64,000 nt of DNA from Myceligenerans indicum (GCF_016742955.1 NZ_JABBYC010000013.1:33393-97392), one strand, 5' to 3'; counted from the stretch's first letter, positions 50,856 through 59,363 are shown. Numbers and translations are program-made. Notes: generated by a model not told the origin, from the sequence alone.

Positions 50856-51869
50856 TCAGGCCACGCGCTGCTGCGGCGCGCCCTGGGCCGTCCTTGCCGG
50901 GTCGCGCTCCACGACGCCGCCCAGGGCGTCGTCGATCTTCGTCATCAGCTCGGCCGGGATCTCGACCCCCGAGGCCTTGACGTTCTCCGCGACCTGCTCC
51001 GGACGCGAGGCACCGACGAGCGCGGCGGCCACGTTGTCGTTCTGCAGCACCCAGGCCACGGCAAGCTGCGCCATGGTCAGGTCCAGCTCGTCCGCGATCG
51101 GCCGCAGGTTCTGCACGGCGGCCAGCACGTCGTCGTTCATGAAGCGCGAGATCATCTTGGCCCCGCCCTTCTCGTCCGTCGCACGCGAACCGGCCGGCGG
51201 CGCCTGGCCCGGCACGTACTTGCCGGACAGCACGCCCTGGGCGATGGGCGACCAGACGATCTGGGAGATCCCGTTCTCCTTGGAGGCGGGAACCACCTCG
51301 TCCTCGATGACCCGCCACAGCATGGAGTACTGCGGCTGGGACGAGATGAGCTGGAAGCCCAGGTCCTTCGCCAGCGCCGCGCCCGCGCGGATCTGGTCGG
51401 CCGTCCACTCCGAGACGCCGATGTACAGCGCCTTGCCCTGCCGGACGATGTCGGCGAACGCCTGCATCGTCTCCTCCAGCGGGGTCTCGGTGTCGTACCG
51501 GTGGGCCTGGTACAGGTCCACGTAGTCCGTACCGAGCCGGGTGAGCGACCCGTTGATCGACTCCATGATGTGCTTGCGCGACAGACCCGTGTCGTTGGGG
51601 CCGCCCGGACCCGTGGGCCAGTAGACCTTCGTGAAGATCTCCAGGGACTCACGACGCTCCCCCTTCAGGGCGTCGCCGAGCACCTGCTCAGCCTTCGTGT
51701 TGGCGTACACGTCCGCGGTGTCGAACGTGGAGATGCCGGCGTCGAGCGCGGCACGCACGCACTGCGTCGCCGTGTCGTTCTCCACCTGCGAACCGTGGGT
51801 GAGCCAGTTTCCGTACGTGATCTCGGTGATCTTGAGACCGCTGTTGCCGAGGTACCGGTAGTTGACCAT
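50856..51869 (-). CDS. aldo/keto reductase (voltage-channel beta-subunit-like)
   Basis: 337 residues, a TIM-barrel NADPH oxidoreductase. The catalytic tetrad is visible: Asp and Tyr in FDTADVYANTKAEQVLG, Lys in IFTKVYWP and His in LYQAHRYD. NADPH-binding residues are in LVGASRPEQVAENV. It resembles the YghZ/Kv-beta subgroup that reduces aldehydes such as methylglyoxal. ATG 51869 is 6 nt from TAGGGT. It stands alone, divergent from the luciferase-like gene. Confidence 0.92.
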   Translation of the reverse strand: MVNYRYLGNSGLKITEITYGNWLTHGSQVENDTATQCVRAALDAGISTFDTADVYANTKAEQVLGDALKGERRESLEIFTKVYWPTGPGGPNDTGLSRKHIMESINGSLTRLGTDYVDLYQAHRYDTETPLEETMQAFADIVRQGKALYIGVSEWTADQIRAGAALAKDLGFQLISSQPQYSMLWRVIEDEVVPASKENGISQIVWSPIAQGVLSGKYVPGQAPPAGSRATDEKGGAKMISRFMNDDVLAAVQNLRPIADELDLTMAQLAVAWVLQNDNVAAALVGASRPEQVAENVKASGVEIPAELMTKIDDALGGVVERDPARTAQGAPQQRVA

Positions 51870-51875
51870 GCCCGC

Positions 51876-51881
51876 ACCCTA
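51876..51881 (-). promoter_or_regulatory. -10-like TAGGGT for aldo/keto reductase
   Basis: TAGGGT ends 6 nt before ATG 51869. Confidence 0.45.
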
Positions 51882-51968
51882 TGACCATGCGGACGGCAAG
51901 ATCGAATCGAATCGACCCGTTTACGCCTCAAGGGAACACACTTCGCGCCCGCCAGGTTGTGCCCGGAG

Positions 51969-53024
51969 ATGAGCACCCACACGTCACCGCAGCTGTCCGT
52001 CCTCGACCTGATCCCGGTGCGCACCGGCCAGAGCAGCTCGCAGGCCCTCGCCGCCTCGCTCGACCTGGTGGCGCTCGCCGACCAGCTCGGCATGACCCGC
52101 TACTGGTTCGCGGAGCACCACAACATGCCCGGTGTGGCGGCGTCGTCCCCACCGGTCATGATCTCCGCCGCGGCGGCGCGCACCGAGCGCATCCGCGTCG
52201 GCTCGGGCGGCGTGATGCTGCCCAACCACGCTCCCCTCGTCGTGGCCGAGCAGTTCGCGGCGCTCGAGGCACTCGCCCCGGGCAGGATCGACCTCGGCCT
52301 GGGCCGCGCGCCGGGCAGCGACCCGGTGGTGTCCTCCCTGTTGCGCTCGTCCGGTCCGACGGCGGACGTGGAGCAGTTCCCGCAGCACGTGCGGGACATC
52401 CTGGCGATGATGGCACCCGACGGCGCCCGCCTGCGCCTGACCTCCGGGAACCTCTACGACGTCCGAGCCACGCCGGCCGCCGTCGGCTCCCCCGACGTCT
52501 GGCTGCTCGGGTCCAGCGACTACTCCGCGCGGCTCGCCGCCGAGCTCGGGCTCCCCTACGTGTTCGCCAACCACTTCGCCGGTCAGGGCATGGAACAGAT
52601 CGTGCGGCTCTACCGCGAGAACTACGTGCCCAGCGACGCACACCCCGTCCCGCGCACCTTCCTGACCATCAACACCGTCGTCGCGGACACGGCCGACGAG
52701 GCGCGCGAACGCGCCCTGCCACAGCTACGCACCATCGCCCGGATGCGTACCGGCCGCGCGATGCGCCCCGTCGAGACCGTCGAGGAGGCCATGGCGGACA
52801 AGCCCGACCATGTCATGGCGCGCACGATCGAGGCCCTGTCCGAGCGCTGGCTGATCGGCGACGTCGCCTCCGCGTCGGCGGAGCTGCGCCGCCTGGCCGC
52901 GGCCCACGACGTGGACGAGGTCATGATCGTCCCGGTCGCCGGAGCCCGCGAGGACGAGCCGCTCGACACCACCCCTGCCCGCGCTCGCACCCTGGAGCTC
53001 CTTACCACGGCCCTCGCCGCGTAG
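51969..53024 (+). CDS. luciferase-like (LLM) flavin-dependent oxidoreductase
   Basis: 351 residues of the bacterial luciferase-like monooxygenase superfamily: LSVLDLIPVRTGQSSSQAL, YWFAEHHNMPGVAASSPPV, RVGSGGVMLPNHAPLVVAEQF and RIDLGLGRAPGSDP, the subgroup named MsnO8/alkanal-like. It should use FMNH2 or F420; the substrate is unknown. ATG 51969 is preferred over TTG 51957, though neither has an ideal ribosome-binding site. A 26-bp palindrome separates it from the convergent MocR gene. Confidence 0.88.
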   Translation: MSTHTSPQLSVLDLIPVRTGQSSSQALAASLDLVALADQLGMTRYWFAEHHNMPGVAASSPPVMISAAAARTERIRVGSGGVMLPNHAPLVVAEQFAALEALAPGRIDLGLGRAPGSDPVVSSLLRSSGPTADVEQFPQHVRDILAMMAPDGARLRLTSGNLYDVRATPAAVGSPDVWLLGSSDYSARLAAELGLPYVFANHFAGQGMEQIVRLYRENYVPSDAHPVPRTFLTINTVVADTADEARERALPQLRTIARMRTGRAMRPVETVEEAMADKPDHVMARTIEALSERWLIGDVASASAELRRLAAAHDVDEVMIVPVAGAREDEPLDTTPARARTLELLTTALAA

Positions 53025-53030
53025 GCCCGT

Positions 53031-53056
53031 CGGCGGGCGGCCGCGGCCGCCCGCCG
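53031..53056. terminator. 26-bp perfect GC palindrome
   Basis: Arms 53031-53043 and 53044-53056 are fully complementary. It fills the 33 bp between two convergent stops and could terminate both. Confidence 0.7.
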
Positions 53057-53057
53057 G

Positions 53058-54533
53058 TCAGCGGATGCGGTCCCAGGCCCGGACCAGGCGCGGCACGACG
53101 ATCTCCAGGAGATCCGGACTGTGGGGGAAGGTCAGCCGCACGCGGTCCTGGGACGACCCGTCCGGGGTGAAGGTCGGCCCCGCGTTCAGCATGACCCCTT
53201 CCGCCGCCGCCGCGGCGGCGAACGCGTGTGCCAGCGGCCCGCCCAGGCCCGCCCAGACGAACTGGCCGCCGTCGGGCACGGGCACGTCCCACGGCAGCGC
53301 CTGCCGCAATGCCGCGACCAGGGTGTCCCGCCGTTCGCGGAACCACGCGAGCCTCCCGGGGAGGATCTCGTCACGGCGCCCGATCAGCTCCGCCGCGACG
53401 AGCTGCTCCATCACGGCGGTCGCGATGTCGGTGCTCTGCCGTGTCCGCACCAGCCGCGCGACGACGTCCGGATGCGCCCGGACCCAGCCGATCCTCAGCC
53501 CGCCCCAGAACGACTTGGACGTCGACCCCACCGTGATCAGGTGCGGCGAGGTCCCGTCGCCCGCGAACGGCGGATTCGCGTCCGGAGAGCCGGACAGCGC
53601 CAGGTCCGTCAGCGTCTCGTCGGCGAGCACCGTCACCCCCGTCCGCTCGGCGAGCTCCCGCACGGCGACACGCTCCGCGGGTGTCAGCGACGTCCCGGTG
53701 GGATTGTGGTGGTCCGGGATCAGGAACAGCATCCGCGCCCTCGTCCGCCGCACCGTCGAGGCCAGCAGCTCCACGTCCAGTCCGTCGTAGCCCGTGGGGA
53801 CGCCGACCACCCGTCCCCCGACCTCGCGGAGGGTGTCCAGCGCGTGGAAGTACGTCGGCGACTGCACGACGGCGGTCTCCCGCCGCCCGAGCACGCTGCG
53901 AACCACCAGGGAGATGGCGTTCTGCGCCCCCGTCGTCACGAGGACCTGATCGGGCGTGGTCGGCACCCCGCGCTCGCGGTAGCGCGCGGCCACCGCCTCG
54001 CGCAGCGGAGCGATCCCGTAGGGCGCGTACCCGCCGTACGCGAGGTGCTCGGGCAGCGCGGCGAGCGCCCGCTCGAAGGCCGGCCCGACCTCCGGCGCGG
54101 CGGGTGCCGTCGCCTGGTTCAGCAGGACGGGGTGCACGACGCCGGACGGCGCGGCGGGGTGGGCCGCGCCCCGGGCGAGGGGATCGCCGAGGGTTCCCGC
54201 GGCATCGGGCACGGCCACGTCACCGCCGGCCGGTGCCTCGGCGAGCCGGGGCAGCAGCGTCACCGTCCCGGAGCCCACACGGCTCGCGGCGAAGCCGAGG
54301 TCGCGAAGCCGCCGGTAGGCGGCCGCCGTCGTCGTCCGGGAGACGCCCAGCACGGGGGCCAGCTCACGCTCGGAGGGCAGCCGCGTGAGCGGCGCGATCG
54401 TGCCCGCGAGCACTGCGGCGCGCAGCGCGTCCGCCAGGGCCGTGTAGGCGGGGCCGCCCGCGTGCCAGGTTCCGAGGAGTCGCATCGTGGCCGCCGGGGA
54501 GAGCTGCCGGTGAGCGTCAGGTGCGAGCGTCAT
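53058..54533 (-). CDS. MocR-family regulator (GntR HTH plus aminotransferase domain)
   Basis: 491 residues. The winged HTH is YTALADALRAAVLAGTIAPLTRLPSERELAPVLGVSRTTTAAAYRRL. A 40-residue Pro/Ala linker leads to a fold-type I aminotransferase domain: LVTTGAQNAISLVVRSVL, IPDHHNPTGTSLTPAER, LADETLTDLAL and the PLP-binding Lys in GSTSKSFWGGLRIGW. MocR proteins bind PLP as effector and control adjacent genes. Here the divergent yczE-like gene (61 bp away) is the natural target; MocR/YczE pairs occur in Firmicutes and actinobacteria. ATG 54533 suits the family N-terminus. Confidence 0.92.
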   Translation of the reverse strand: MTLAPDAHRQLSPAATMRLLGTWHAGGPAYTALADALRAAVLAGTIAPLTRLPSERELAPVLGVSRTTTAAAYRRLRDLGFAASRVGSGTVTLLPRLAEAPAGGDVAVPDAAGTLGDPLARGAAHPAAPSGVVHPVLLNQATAPAAPEVGPAFERALAALPEHLAYGGYAPYGIAPLREAVAARYRERGVPTTPDQVLVTTGAQNAISLVVRSVLGRRETAVVQSPTYFHALDTLREVGGRVVGVPTGYDGLDVELLASTVRRTRARMLFLIPDHHNPTGTSLTPAERVAVRELAERTGVTVLADETLTDLALSGSPDANPPFAGDGTSPHLITVGSTSKSFWGGLRIGWVRAHPDVVARLVRTRQSTDIATAVMEQLVAAELIGRRDEILPGRLAWFRERRDTLVAALRQALPWDVPVPDGGQFVWAGLGGPLAHAFAAAAAAEGVMLNAGPTFTPDGSSQDRVRLTFPHSPDLLEIVVPRLVRAWDRIR

Positions 54534-54594
54534 GGGGCCACTCTCGCTCAATTGGCTATAGCGAACAAGTCCAATCCGGCGGAGGCTGTGGCAC
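54534..54594. promoter_or_regulatory. mocR-yczE divergent promoter region
   Basis: The 61-bp gap has an AT-rich core, attgg (54551-54555) and ccaat (54571-54575), inverted repeats around ctatagcgaacaagt. This is a likely MocR operator overlapping both promoters. Confidence 0.45.
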
Positions 54595-55263
54595 ATGACT
54601 GAACCAACCACCGCCGTCGGACCATCACGACCCACGAGAAGCAGAGGCGCGGCGCCCGCCTTCGGCCCCGTCCGGCGAGCGGCGCAGCTCGTGCTGGGAC
54701 TGCTGCTCTTCACCTTCTCGATGGCGATGATCATCCACTCCGGCCAGGGCAACACCCCCTGGGACGTGCTGCACGAGGGCGTCGTACGGACCACCGGGCT
54801 GTCGTTCGGCTGGGTCGTCCTGATCACCAGCCTGGCGGTGCTCGCCTGCTGGATCCCGCTGCGCCAGATGCCCGGCATCGGAACCGTCGCGAACACCCTG
54901 ATCATCTCGCTCGCGATCGACCCCTCGCTGGCGGTCCTCGACCGGCTGGCGCCCGACCCCGGTCTGGTCGCGAGCGTGTCGCTGGCGCTGGCCGGGATCG
55001 TGATCAACGGCATCGCGACCGCCGCCTACATCGGGGTGCGGCTCGGACCCGGAACCCGTGACGGGCTGATGACCGGACTCGTCGCGCGCACCGGCTGGCC
55101 GGTCTGGCGGATCCGGACCGGGATCGAGACGGTCGTGGTGGTCACCGGAATCCTGCTCGGCGGCACGTTCGGCTGGTCGACGGTCCTGTTCGCCCTCACG
55201 ATCGGCCCCGTGGTGCAGTGGTCCTCCTGGAAGTGGCTGGCACCACGCGGTCTGGTGGGCTGA
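54595..55263 (+). CDS. YczE/YyaS-family membrane protein
   Basis: 222 residues, about five membrane helices. The YczE pattern is AAQLVLGLLLFTFSMAMIIHSGQGNTPWDVLHEG, TGLSFGWVVLITSLAVLACWIPL, YIGVRLGPGTRDGLMTGL and VRTGIETVVVVTGILLGGTFG. Its substrate is unknown; the family is widely paired with MocR regulators and may transport a vitamin B6-related compound or amino acid, which is inference. GGAGG lies 10 nt before ATG 54595. Confidence 0.85.
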   Translation: MTEPTTAVGPSRPTRSRGAAPAFGPVRRAAQLVLGLLLFTFSMAMIIHSGQGNTPWDVLHEGVVRTTGLSFGWVVLITSLAVLACWIPLRQMPGIGTVANTLIISLAIDPSLAVLDRLAPDPGLVASVSLALAGIVINGIATAAYIGVRLGPGTRDGLMTGLVARTGWPVWRIRTGIETVVVVTGILLGGTFGWSTVLFALTIGPVVQWSSWKWLAPRGLVG

Positions 55264-55486
55264 CCCGGGGGCGGGCGGCCACCGCCGAGCCGGGCCCCGG
55301 CCGATGTCGGCACCGGTGGGCCGGGCCGGCACGGGTCCCGTTCGACGTCGGCACCGGTGAGCCCGGCTGACGCGGGCCCCGTTCGACGCGGGCTCCCGCC
55401 GGGCCGGCGCGGACCGTGATGGTGACCTCCGTCACGTGCCCGCGAGAGCCGGGAAGAATCGGCCGGAGCATGCCGTTGCGTGGGTC
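55264..55486. other. non-coding region with direct repeats and CRP-like half-sites
   Basis: Repeats of gtcggcaccggtg (55307-55319 and 55347-55359) occur. GTGACctccGTCAC (55422-55435) has CRP-like half-sites with correct spacing but no TA centre. No gene is seen. Confidence 0.4.
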
Positions 55487-56119
55487 ATGACCGTGGAGAC
55501 CCCCAGCCGGCCGCCGACATCCGAGCGCAGCTTCCTGTTCGTCCTGGGCAGCGCGCGCCGGGGAGGGAACTCGGAGGCGCTCGCGCGACGGGCGGCCCGG
55601 ACGCTGCCGCCGGACGTGCGGCAGCGATGGCTCCACCTCGGCGACCTCGACATCCCGCGGTTCGAGGACCTGCGCCACTCCGGTGACGGCACGTACCCCG
55701 AACCCGTCGGCGACGTCGGCACGCTGTGGGCCGAGACGCTCGCGGCGACGGACCTCGTGGTGGTCAGCCCGCTGTACTGGTACAGCGTCTCGGCCAGCGT
55801 GAAGCTGTACCTGGACCACTGGTCGGCCTGGATGCGCGTGCCCGGGACCGACTTCGAGGGCACGATGAGCGGCAAGCGGATGTGGGCCGTGACGGCCTAC
55901 GCCTCCGAGGACGTCACCCTCGTGGAGCCGCTCCTCGGCACCCTGCGCAACAGCGCCGCCCGCCTACGGATGCACTGGGCCGGGGCGCTTCTGGCCAACG
56001 GTTCCAAGCCAGGCCAGGCGATGGACTCGCCCGGGACCGCGGAGCGCGCGGCGGAGTTCTTCTCCCCGCAGGCCGCACGCCCCGGGACACCGGTCGGCGC
56101 GGGCGCCGCGCGCGAGTAG
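55487..56119 (+). CDS. NADPH-dependent FMN reductase / flavodoxin-fold oxidoreductase
   Basis: 210 residues. FLFVLGSARRGGNSEALARRAARTL is the phosphate loop that binds FMN (GSxRxxxNS). DLVVVSPLYWYSVSASVKLYLDHW is the second FMN segment, with the typical PLYWxxxxxxxKxxxD motif. MSGKRMWAVTAYASEDVT follows. It probably reduces FMN or quinone-like compounds with NADPH and could supply FMNH2 to the luciferase-like enzyme nearby; that link is inference. ATG 55487 lacks a clear ribosome-binding site. The 3' end runs into a 22-bp repeat array. Confidence 0.82.
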   Translation: MTVETPSRPPTSERSFLFVLGSARRGGNSEALARRAARTLPPDVRQRWLHLGDLDIPRFEDLRHSGDGTYPEPVGDVGTLWAETLAATDLVVVSPLYWYSVSASVKLYLDHWSAWMRVPGTDFEGTMSGKRMWAVTAYASEDVTLVEPLLGTLRNSAARLRMHWAGALLANGSKPGQAMDSPGTAERAAEFFSPQAARPGTPVGAGAARE

Positions 56120-56173
56120 CCGGTCCGCCGCGCGCGAGCCGTCGGTCCGATGCGCGCGAGCCGTCGGTCCGAT
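56108..56173. repeat. 22-bp tandem repeats at and after the reductase stop
   Basis: Perfect copies at 56130-56151 and 56152-56173 (beginning gcgcgcgagccgtcgg) follow a diverged copy (about 56108-56129) that contains the reductase's last codons and stop. The stop may have been created in an early repeat unit. Confidence 0.7.
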
Positions 56174-56326
56174 GCGCGGACGGCGGCCGGCCTGGCGGAG
56201 TACCCGGCGACGCACCCGGCAGAGCACGCGAGGCGTGCGCCCGGCGGAACAGCCGGCGGCCGGGACGGCCCGAATGGCCCGATCGATCGCGGTGGAACTG
56301 GCCTTCTGACCGGTCCGGATCGACCG

Positions 56327-56332
56327 TAGCGT
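56327..56332 (+). promoter_or_regulatory. -10-like TAGCGT for PPOX gene
   Basis: TAGCGT ends 7 nt before ATG 56340. Confidence 0.45.
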
Positions 56333-56339
56333 CGCGGAC

Positions 56340-57143
56340 ATGACTGACACGACTCAGACCCGGCCCGACGCCGGTGACGCCCCGGCGCACGATGACATGG
56401 CGGGCTCGGGCCGGGACGGCGCACCGCCGGGCACGCCGGCCGCCCCCTCCCTCACGGTGCGCCGCGAGCGCCGGCGGCAGGTGCACGACCCCGCCGTGCT
56501 CCACGAGATCCTGGCCGACGGGATGTTCGCGCACGTCGCCATGGTGCGCGACGGCCTCCCGGTGGTGCTGCCGTACCTGTACGGCGTGGGCGACCTGGGC
56601 CGGGGCCCCGAACTGCTGCTGCACGGGTCCACGGGCGGCGGGCTCTTCCTGGACGCCGGGGACGACGGCGTACCCGTCTCCGTCACCGTCACCCATCTCG
56701 ACGGTCTGGTGTACGCGCGGTCGCTGTTCGACAGCTCGGCCAACTACCGCAGCGCGATGATCTTCGGCAGGGCCACACCGGTCCCGGCCGAACAGCGCGC
56801 CGAGGCCCTCTGGCTGGTGAGCGACCACCTCATGCCGGGGCGGCGCGCCGAGGTGCCCGAGCTGACGCGCAAGGAGACCATGTCCACCCAGGTACTGCGG
56901 GTCCCTCTGGACCGGGCGAGCGTCAAGGTCCGGTTCGCCGGTACGGCGGAGGACACGGACGGTGCGGACCCGGCGATGTGGTCAGGGGTCCTGCCCCTCG
57001 CGCTGCGCCCGGACGAGCCGGTCACGGATCCAGCTGCCGGTACCGGGAAGATCCCGGAATCGGTGACGAGGGCGGCGGCCCGGCTGACCGAGCAGGCGCG
57101 AGCCCGGCGCGCCCGTCTCGCGGACCTCCTCGCAGACCGCTGA
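56340..57143 (+). CDS. PPOX/Nim-like flavin-binding protein
   Basis: 267 residues. After a 37-residue disordered leader, the split-barrel fold is visible: RRERRRQVHDPAVLHEILADGMFAHVAMV, LPVVLPYLYGVGD, LLLHGSTGGGLF, VSVTVTHLDGLVYARSLFDSSANYRSAMIFGRA. This is the pyridoxamine 5'-phosphate oxidase-like subgroup that includes NimA-type nitroimidazole reductases. It likely binds FMN or haem; the catalytic role is unknown. ATG 56340 is next to TAGCGT. It follows the FMN reductase on the same strand, 220 bp away, in a small redox cluster. Confidence 0.82.
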   Translation: MTDTTQTRPDAGDAPAHDDMAGSGRDGAPPGTPAAPSLTVRRERRRQVHDPAVLHEILADGMFAHVAMVRDGLPVVLPYLYGVGDLGRGPELLLHGSTGGGLFLDAGDDGVPVSVTVTHLDGLVYARSLFDSSANYRSAMIFGRATPVPAEQRAEALWLVSDHLMPGRRAEVPELTRKETMSTQVLRVPLDRASVKVRFAGTAEDTDGADPAMWSGVLPLALRPDEPVTDPAAGTGKIPESVTRAAARLTEQARARRARLADLLADR

Positions 57144-57194
57144 GCCGTTGCGACGGAAGCCGTTCCGGGAGCACGCCGGGCCAGGATGCGGCGG

Positions 57195-57413
57195 TCAGGG
57201 GATCCGCAGGTCCAGCTGGGATCCGACCGGCGCGCCGTCGTGGTGGAGCCGGGCGGAGGCCGCGCCGGACCCGGCCAGCGACCGCCAGTGCTCCCCCAGC
57301 CACTGCTCGGCGTCGAACTGACTGGTGAAGACCGGGGTGACGGGCTCCCCGAGGCGCACGCCCCCGTCGTCGTGCAACGCCCACTCCCACCGGGGGCGGA
57401 TCGTGACGGTCAA
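57195..57413 (-). CDS. small conserved protein downstream of pyrD
   Basis: 72 residues: MTVTIRPRWEWALHDDGG, then SQFDAEQWLGEHWRSLAGSG, RLHHDGAPVG and a final LDLRIP. I do not recognise a named domain, but the sequence looks real and cytoplasmic, with several Trp and His. The TTG at 57413 forms a TTGA overlap with the pyrD stop and has GGGAGG upstream, so it is coupled to pyrD. Confidence 0.65.
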   Translation of the reverse strand: MTVTIRPRWEWALHDDGGVRLGEPVTPVFTSQFDAEQWLGEHWRSLAGSGAASARLHHDGAPVGSQLDLRIP

Positions 57414-58513
57414 CCCTGCCTCCCGCTGCCGACCGAACCGGCGGACCGGGTCAGGGCGCGGTTGATGCCGGCCGCCCAGAACGGCCCCTCGTAGATGAAG
57501 GAGGTGTACCCCTGCGCGAGGTCGGCCCCGGCGTGCAGGTAGGCGCGGACGTCGTCGGCCGAGGTGATACCTCCGACGCCGATGATCACGGGGCCCTGCC
57601 CGAGCCGCTTGCGCAGGTGCGTCACGACCTCGACGCCGCGTGCCCGCAGGATCGGGCCGGACAGACCACCCGGTCCGCGGTCGTGGCCCACCGTGGTGTT
57701 CACCGCGACCACACCGTCGAGCTTGAGCTCCAGGGCGAGGTCGGCGACCGCCTCGATGTCCTCGTCGGCCAGGTCGGGAGCGATCTTCACGAGCAGCGGG
57801 ACCTGACGCGGACCGGTGTGGCCGCCGCGTGCGGACATGGCGGCGGTGGCCTCGTCGGCCGCCTCACGCACCGCGATGAGGATGGGGCGCAGCGCTTCGG
57901 TGGCCTGCAGGTCGCGCAGCCCGGGGGTGTTCGGGGAGGAGACGTTGACGACGAGGTAGTCGGCCCACGGCGCGAGCAGCCGGGCGGAGTGGGCGTAGTC
58001 CTCGGCGGCCAGGTCGGGCCGGGTCCGCTTCGTCTTGCCGATGTTGGCGCCGACGACGATCGCGCGGCCGGCCCGTGTGGCGCGCAGGGCGCGCAGGCGC
58101 TCGGCGGCCGCGGCGGCGCCCTCGTTGTTGAATCCCATCCGGTTGCGCACACCGCGCAGGTCGAGCTCACGCCACAACCGCGGGCGCTCGTTGCCCGGCT
58201 GGCCGTGGGCGGTCACCGTGCCGATCTCGACGAACCCGAAGCCGAGCGCGGTCAGACCGCGGACCGCGCGGCCGTTCTTGTCGAAACCGCCTGCCAGCCC
58301 GAACGGCGCGGGCACGGTCCGTCCGAAGACGCGGACGCTGCCCGGCCCTCCGATACCGCGGCCGAGGTACGGGGCGAGCGCGCCCTGGACGACGTCGGCC
58401 ACCACCGGCACCTTGCCCAGCAGCTCGATCCCCCGGAACGCCAGCTCGTGCGCGCGTTCGGGGTCCATCCGCCTGAATACGGCGTTGAAGAGCAGCGAGT
58501 AGGGAAAGCTCAT
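57410..58513 (-). CDS. pyrD: dihydroorotate dehydrogenase, class 2
   Basis: 367 residues. The membrane-binding N-terminal helices (residues 1-45, YSLLFNAVFRRMDPERAHELAF) mark class 2. FMN-binding parts are FGLAGGFDKNGRAV, GTVTAHGQPGN, VNVSSPNTPGLRDLQ with the catalytic Ser, and GVGGITSADDV with the phosphate site. It oxidises dihydroorotate to orotate using the quinone pool, linking pyrimidine synthesis with respiration. ATG 58513 overlaps the upstream membrane protein's TGA (ATGA). GGAGGAG is present upstream. Confidence 0.95.
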   Translation of the reverse strand: MSFPYSLLFNAVFRRMDPERAHELAFRGIELLGKVPVVADVVQGALAPYLGRGIGGPGSVRVFGRTVPAPFGLAGGFDKNGRAVRGLTALGFGFVEIGTVTAHGQPGNERPRLWRELDLRGVRNRMGFNNEGAAAAAERLRALRATRAGRAIVVGANIGKTKRTRPDLAAEDYAHSARLLAPWADYLVVNVSSPNTPGLRDLQATEALRPILIAVREAADEATAAMSARGGHTGPRQVPLLVKIAPDLADEDIEAVADLALELKLDGVVAVNTTVGHDRGPGGLSGPILRARGVEVVTHLRKRLGQGPVIIGVGGITSADDVRAYLHAGADLAQGYTSFIYEGPFWAAGINRALTRSAGSVGSGRQG

Positions 58514-58995
58514 GCCGTGGTCTCCTCCGATCCGTCCGACGGGTCCGGGCCCCGGTCCCCGTGCGCGGCCGGCCCTCGTGTGTGCCACAGCCACCACAGG
58601 CCGACGAAGGGCAGGACGAGCGGGACATAACCGTACCCCTGCCCGAACAGGCTCCATACCGTCGACTCACCGAACACGTCCCGGCTCACGAGCGATGCCG
58701 TACCGACGGTGAGCACGCCCACGGCCTCGACGCCGACCGCGACCCAGGCGACGCGGCGCCACCCGGGCGACGCACCGAGCGCCAGAGCCACCGTGGCCAC
58801 CACGTACACGACGGCGGCCAGCGCGGACAACGCATAGGCCACGGGCGCCTCGCCGAACTTGGCGACGAGCTCGTAGGACGAGCGCCCCAGCGCGGCGAAC
58901 GCCAGGATCCCGTAGACGGTCACGAGCACCCGGCCGAACCCCGTGGCGGTCGAGCGGGCCGCTCCACGCCTCGCGCTGCTCGCGGGCCCGCTCAT
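58510..58995 (-). CDS. four-span membrane protein, unknown function
   Basis: 161 residues with four hydrophobic segments: VLVTVYGILAFAALGRS, ALSALAAVVYVVATVALALG, AWVAVGVEAVGVLTVGTASLV and YVPLVLPFVGLWWLWHTRG. A short charged tail ends SDGSEETTA. No family is recognised. It overlaps both neighbours by 4 bp (ATGA at each side), so the group 119-aa protein, 161-aa protein, PyrD and 72-aa protein is one operon. Confidence 0.75.
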   Translation of the reverse strand: MSGPASSARRGAARSTATGFGRVLVTVYGILAFAALGRSSYELVAKFGEAPVAYALSALAAVVYVVATVALALGASPGWRRVAWVAVGVEAVGVLTVGTASLVSRDVFGESTVWSLFGQGYGYVPLVLPFVGLWWLWHTRGPAAHGDRGPDPSDGSEETTA

Positions 58996-59351
58996 ACGCC
59001 CGTCCAGATCTGCCACAGGCGATAGTTGAGGAACCCGACCGTGAGCGCCGCCACCAGCAGCACCACCGAGGACCACTTGGTGCGCTCCGCGAAGGCCCAC
59101 GCGGCTGCCACCGGCAGGATCACGAGGGAGGTCGCCATGTACCCCCAGAACAGCAGCGGGTCCGACGGCGGTCCGTGGGTGGCACTGCGGATCGCCGCGG
59201 TGATGGCCTGCGCGATGAGCACGCCCTCCACGATCGCTCCGCCCCAGAGCTGGTTGAGGATGACCGGACGGTCCTTGACGACGAACCAGGCGGCCCACCC
59301 GCCGAGTGCCACGCAGAGCGCGACCAGCAGGATCAGGAGGGGTAGCAGCAC
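58992..59351 (-). CDS. small four-span membrane protein, unknown function
   Basis: 119 residues, nearly all hydrophobic: LLPLLILLVALCVALGGWAAWFVV, GAIVEGVLIAQAITAAI, LLFWGYMATSLVILPVAAAWAF and SSVVLLVAALTVGFLNYRLWQIW. Conserved Trp and Glu residues in the helices suggest a small-molecule role, but I do not recognise a family. GTG 59351 is 6 nt from TAGTCT. It opens the pyrD operon and overlaps the next gene by ATGA. Confidence 0.75.
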   Translation of the reverse strand: MLLPLLILLVALCVALGGWAAWFVVKDRPVILNQLWGGAIVEGVLIAQAITAAIRSATHGPPSDPLLFWGYMATSLVILPVAAAWAFAERTKWSSVVLLVAALTVGFLNYRLWQIWTGV

Positions 59352-59357
59352 GGTGGA

Positions 59358-59363
59358 AGACTA
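59358..59363 (-). promoter_or_regulatory. -10-like TAGTCT for pyrD operon
   Basis: TAGTCT ends 6 nt before GTG 59351. Confidence 0.45.
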
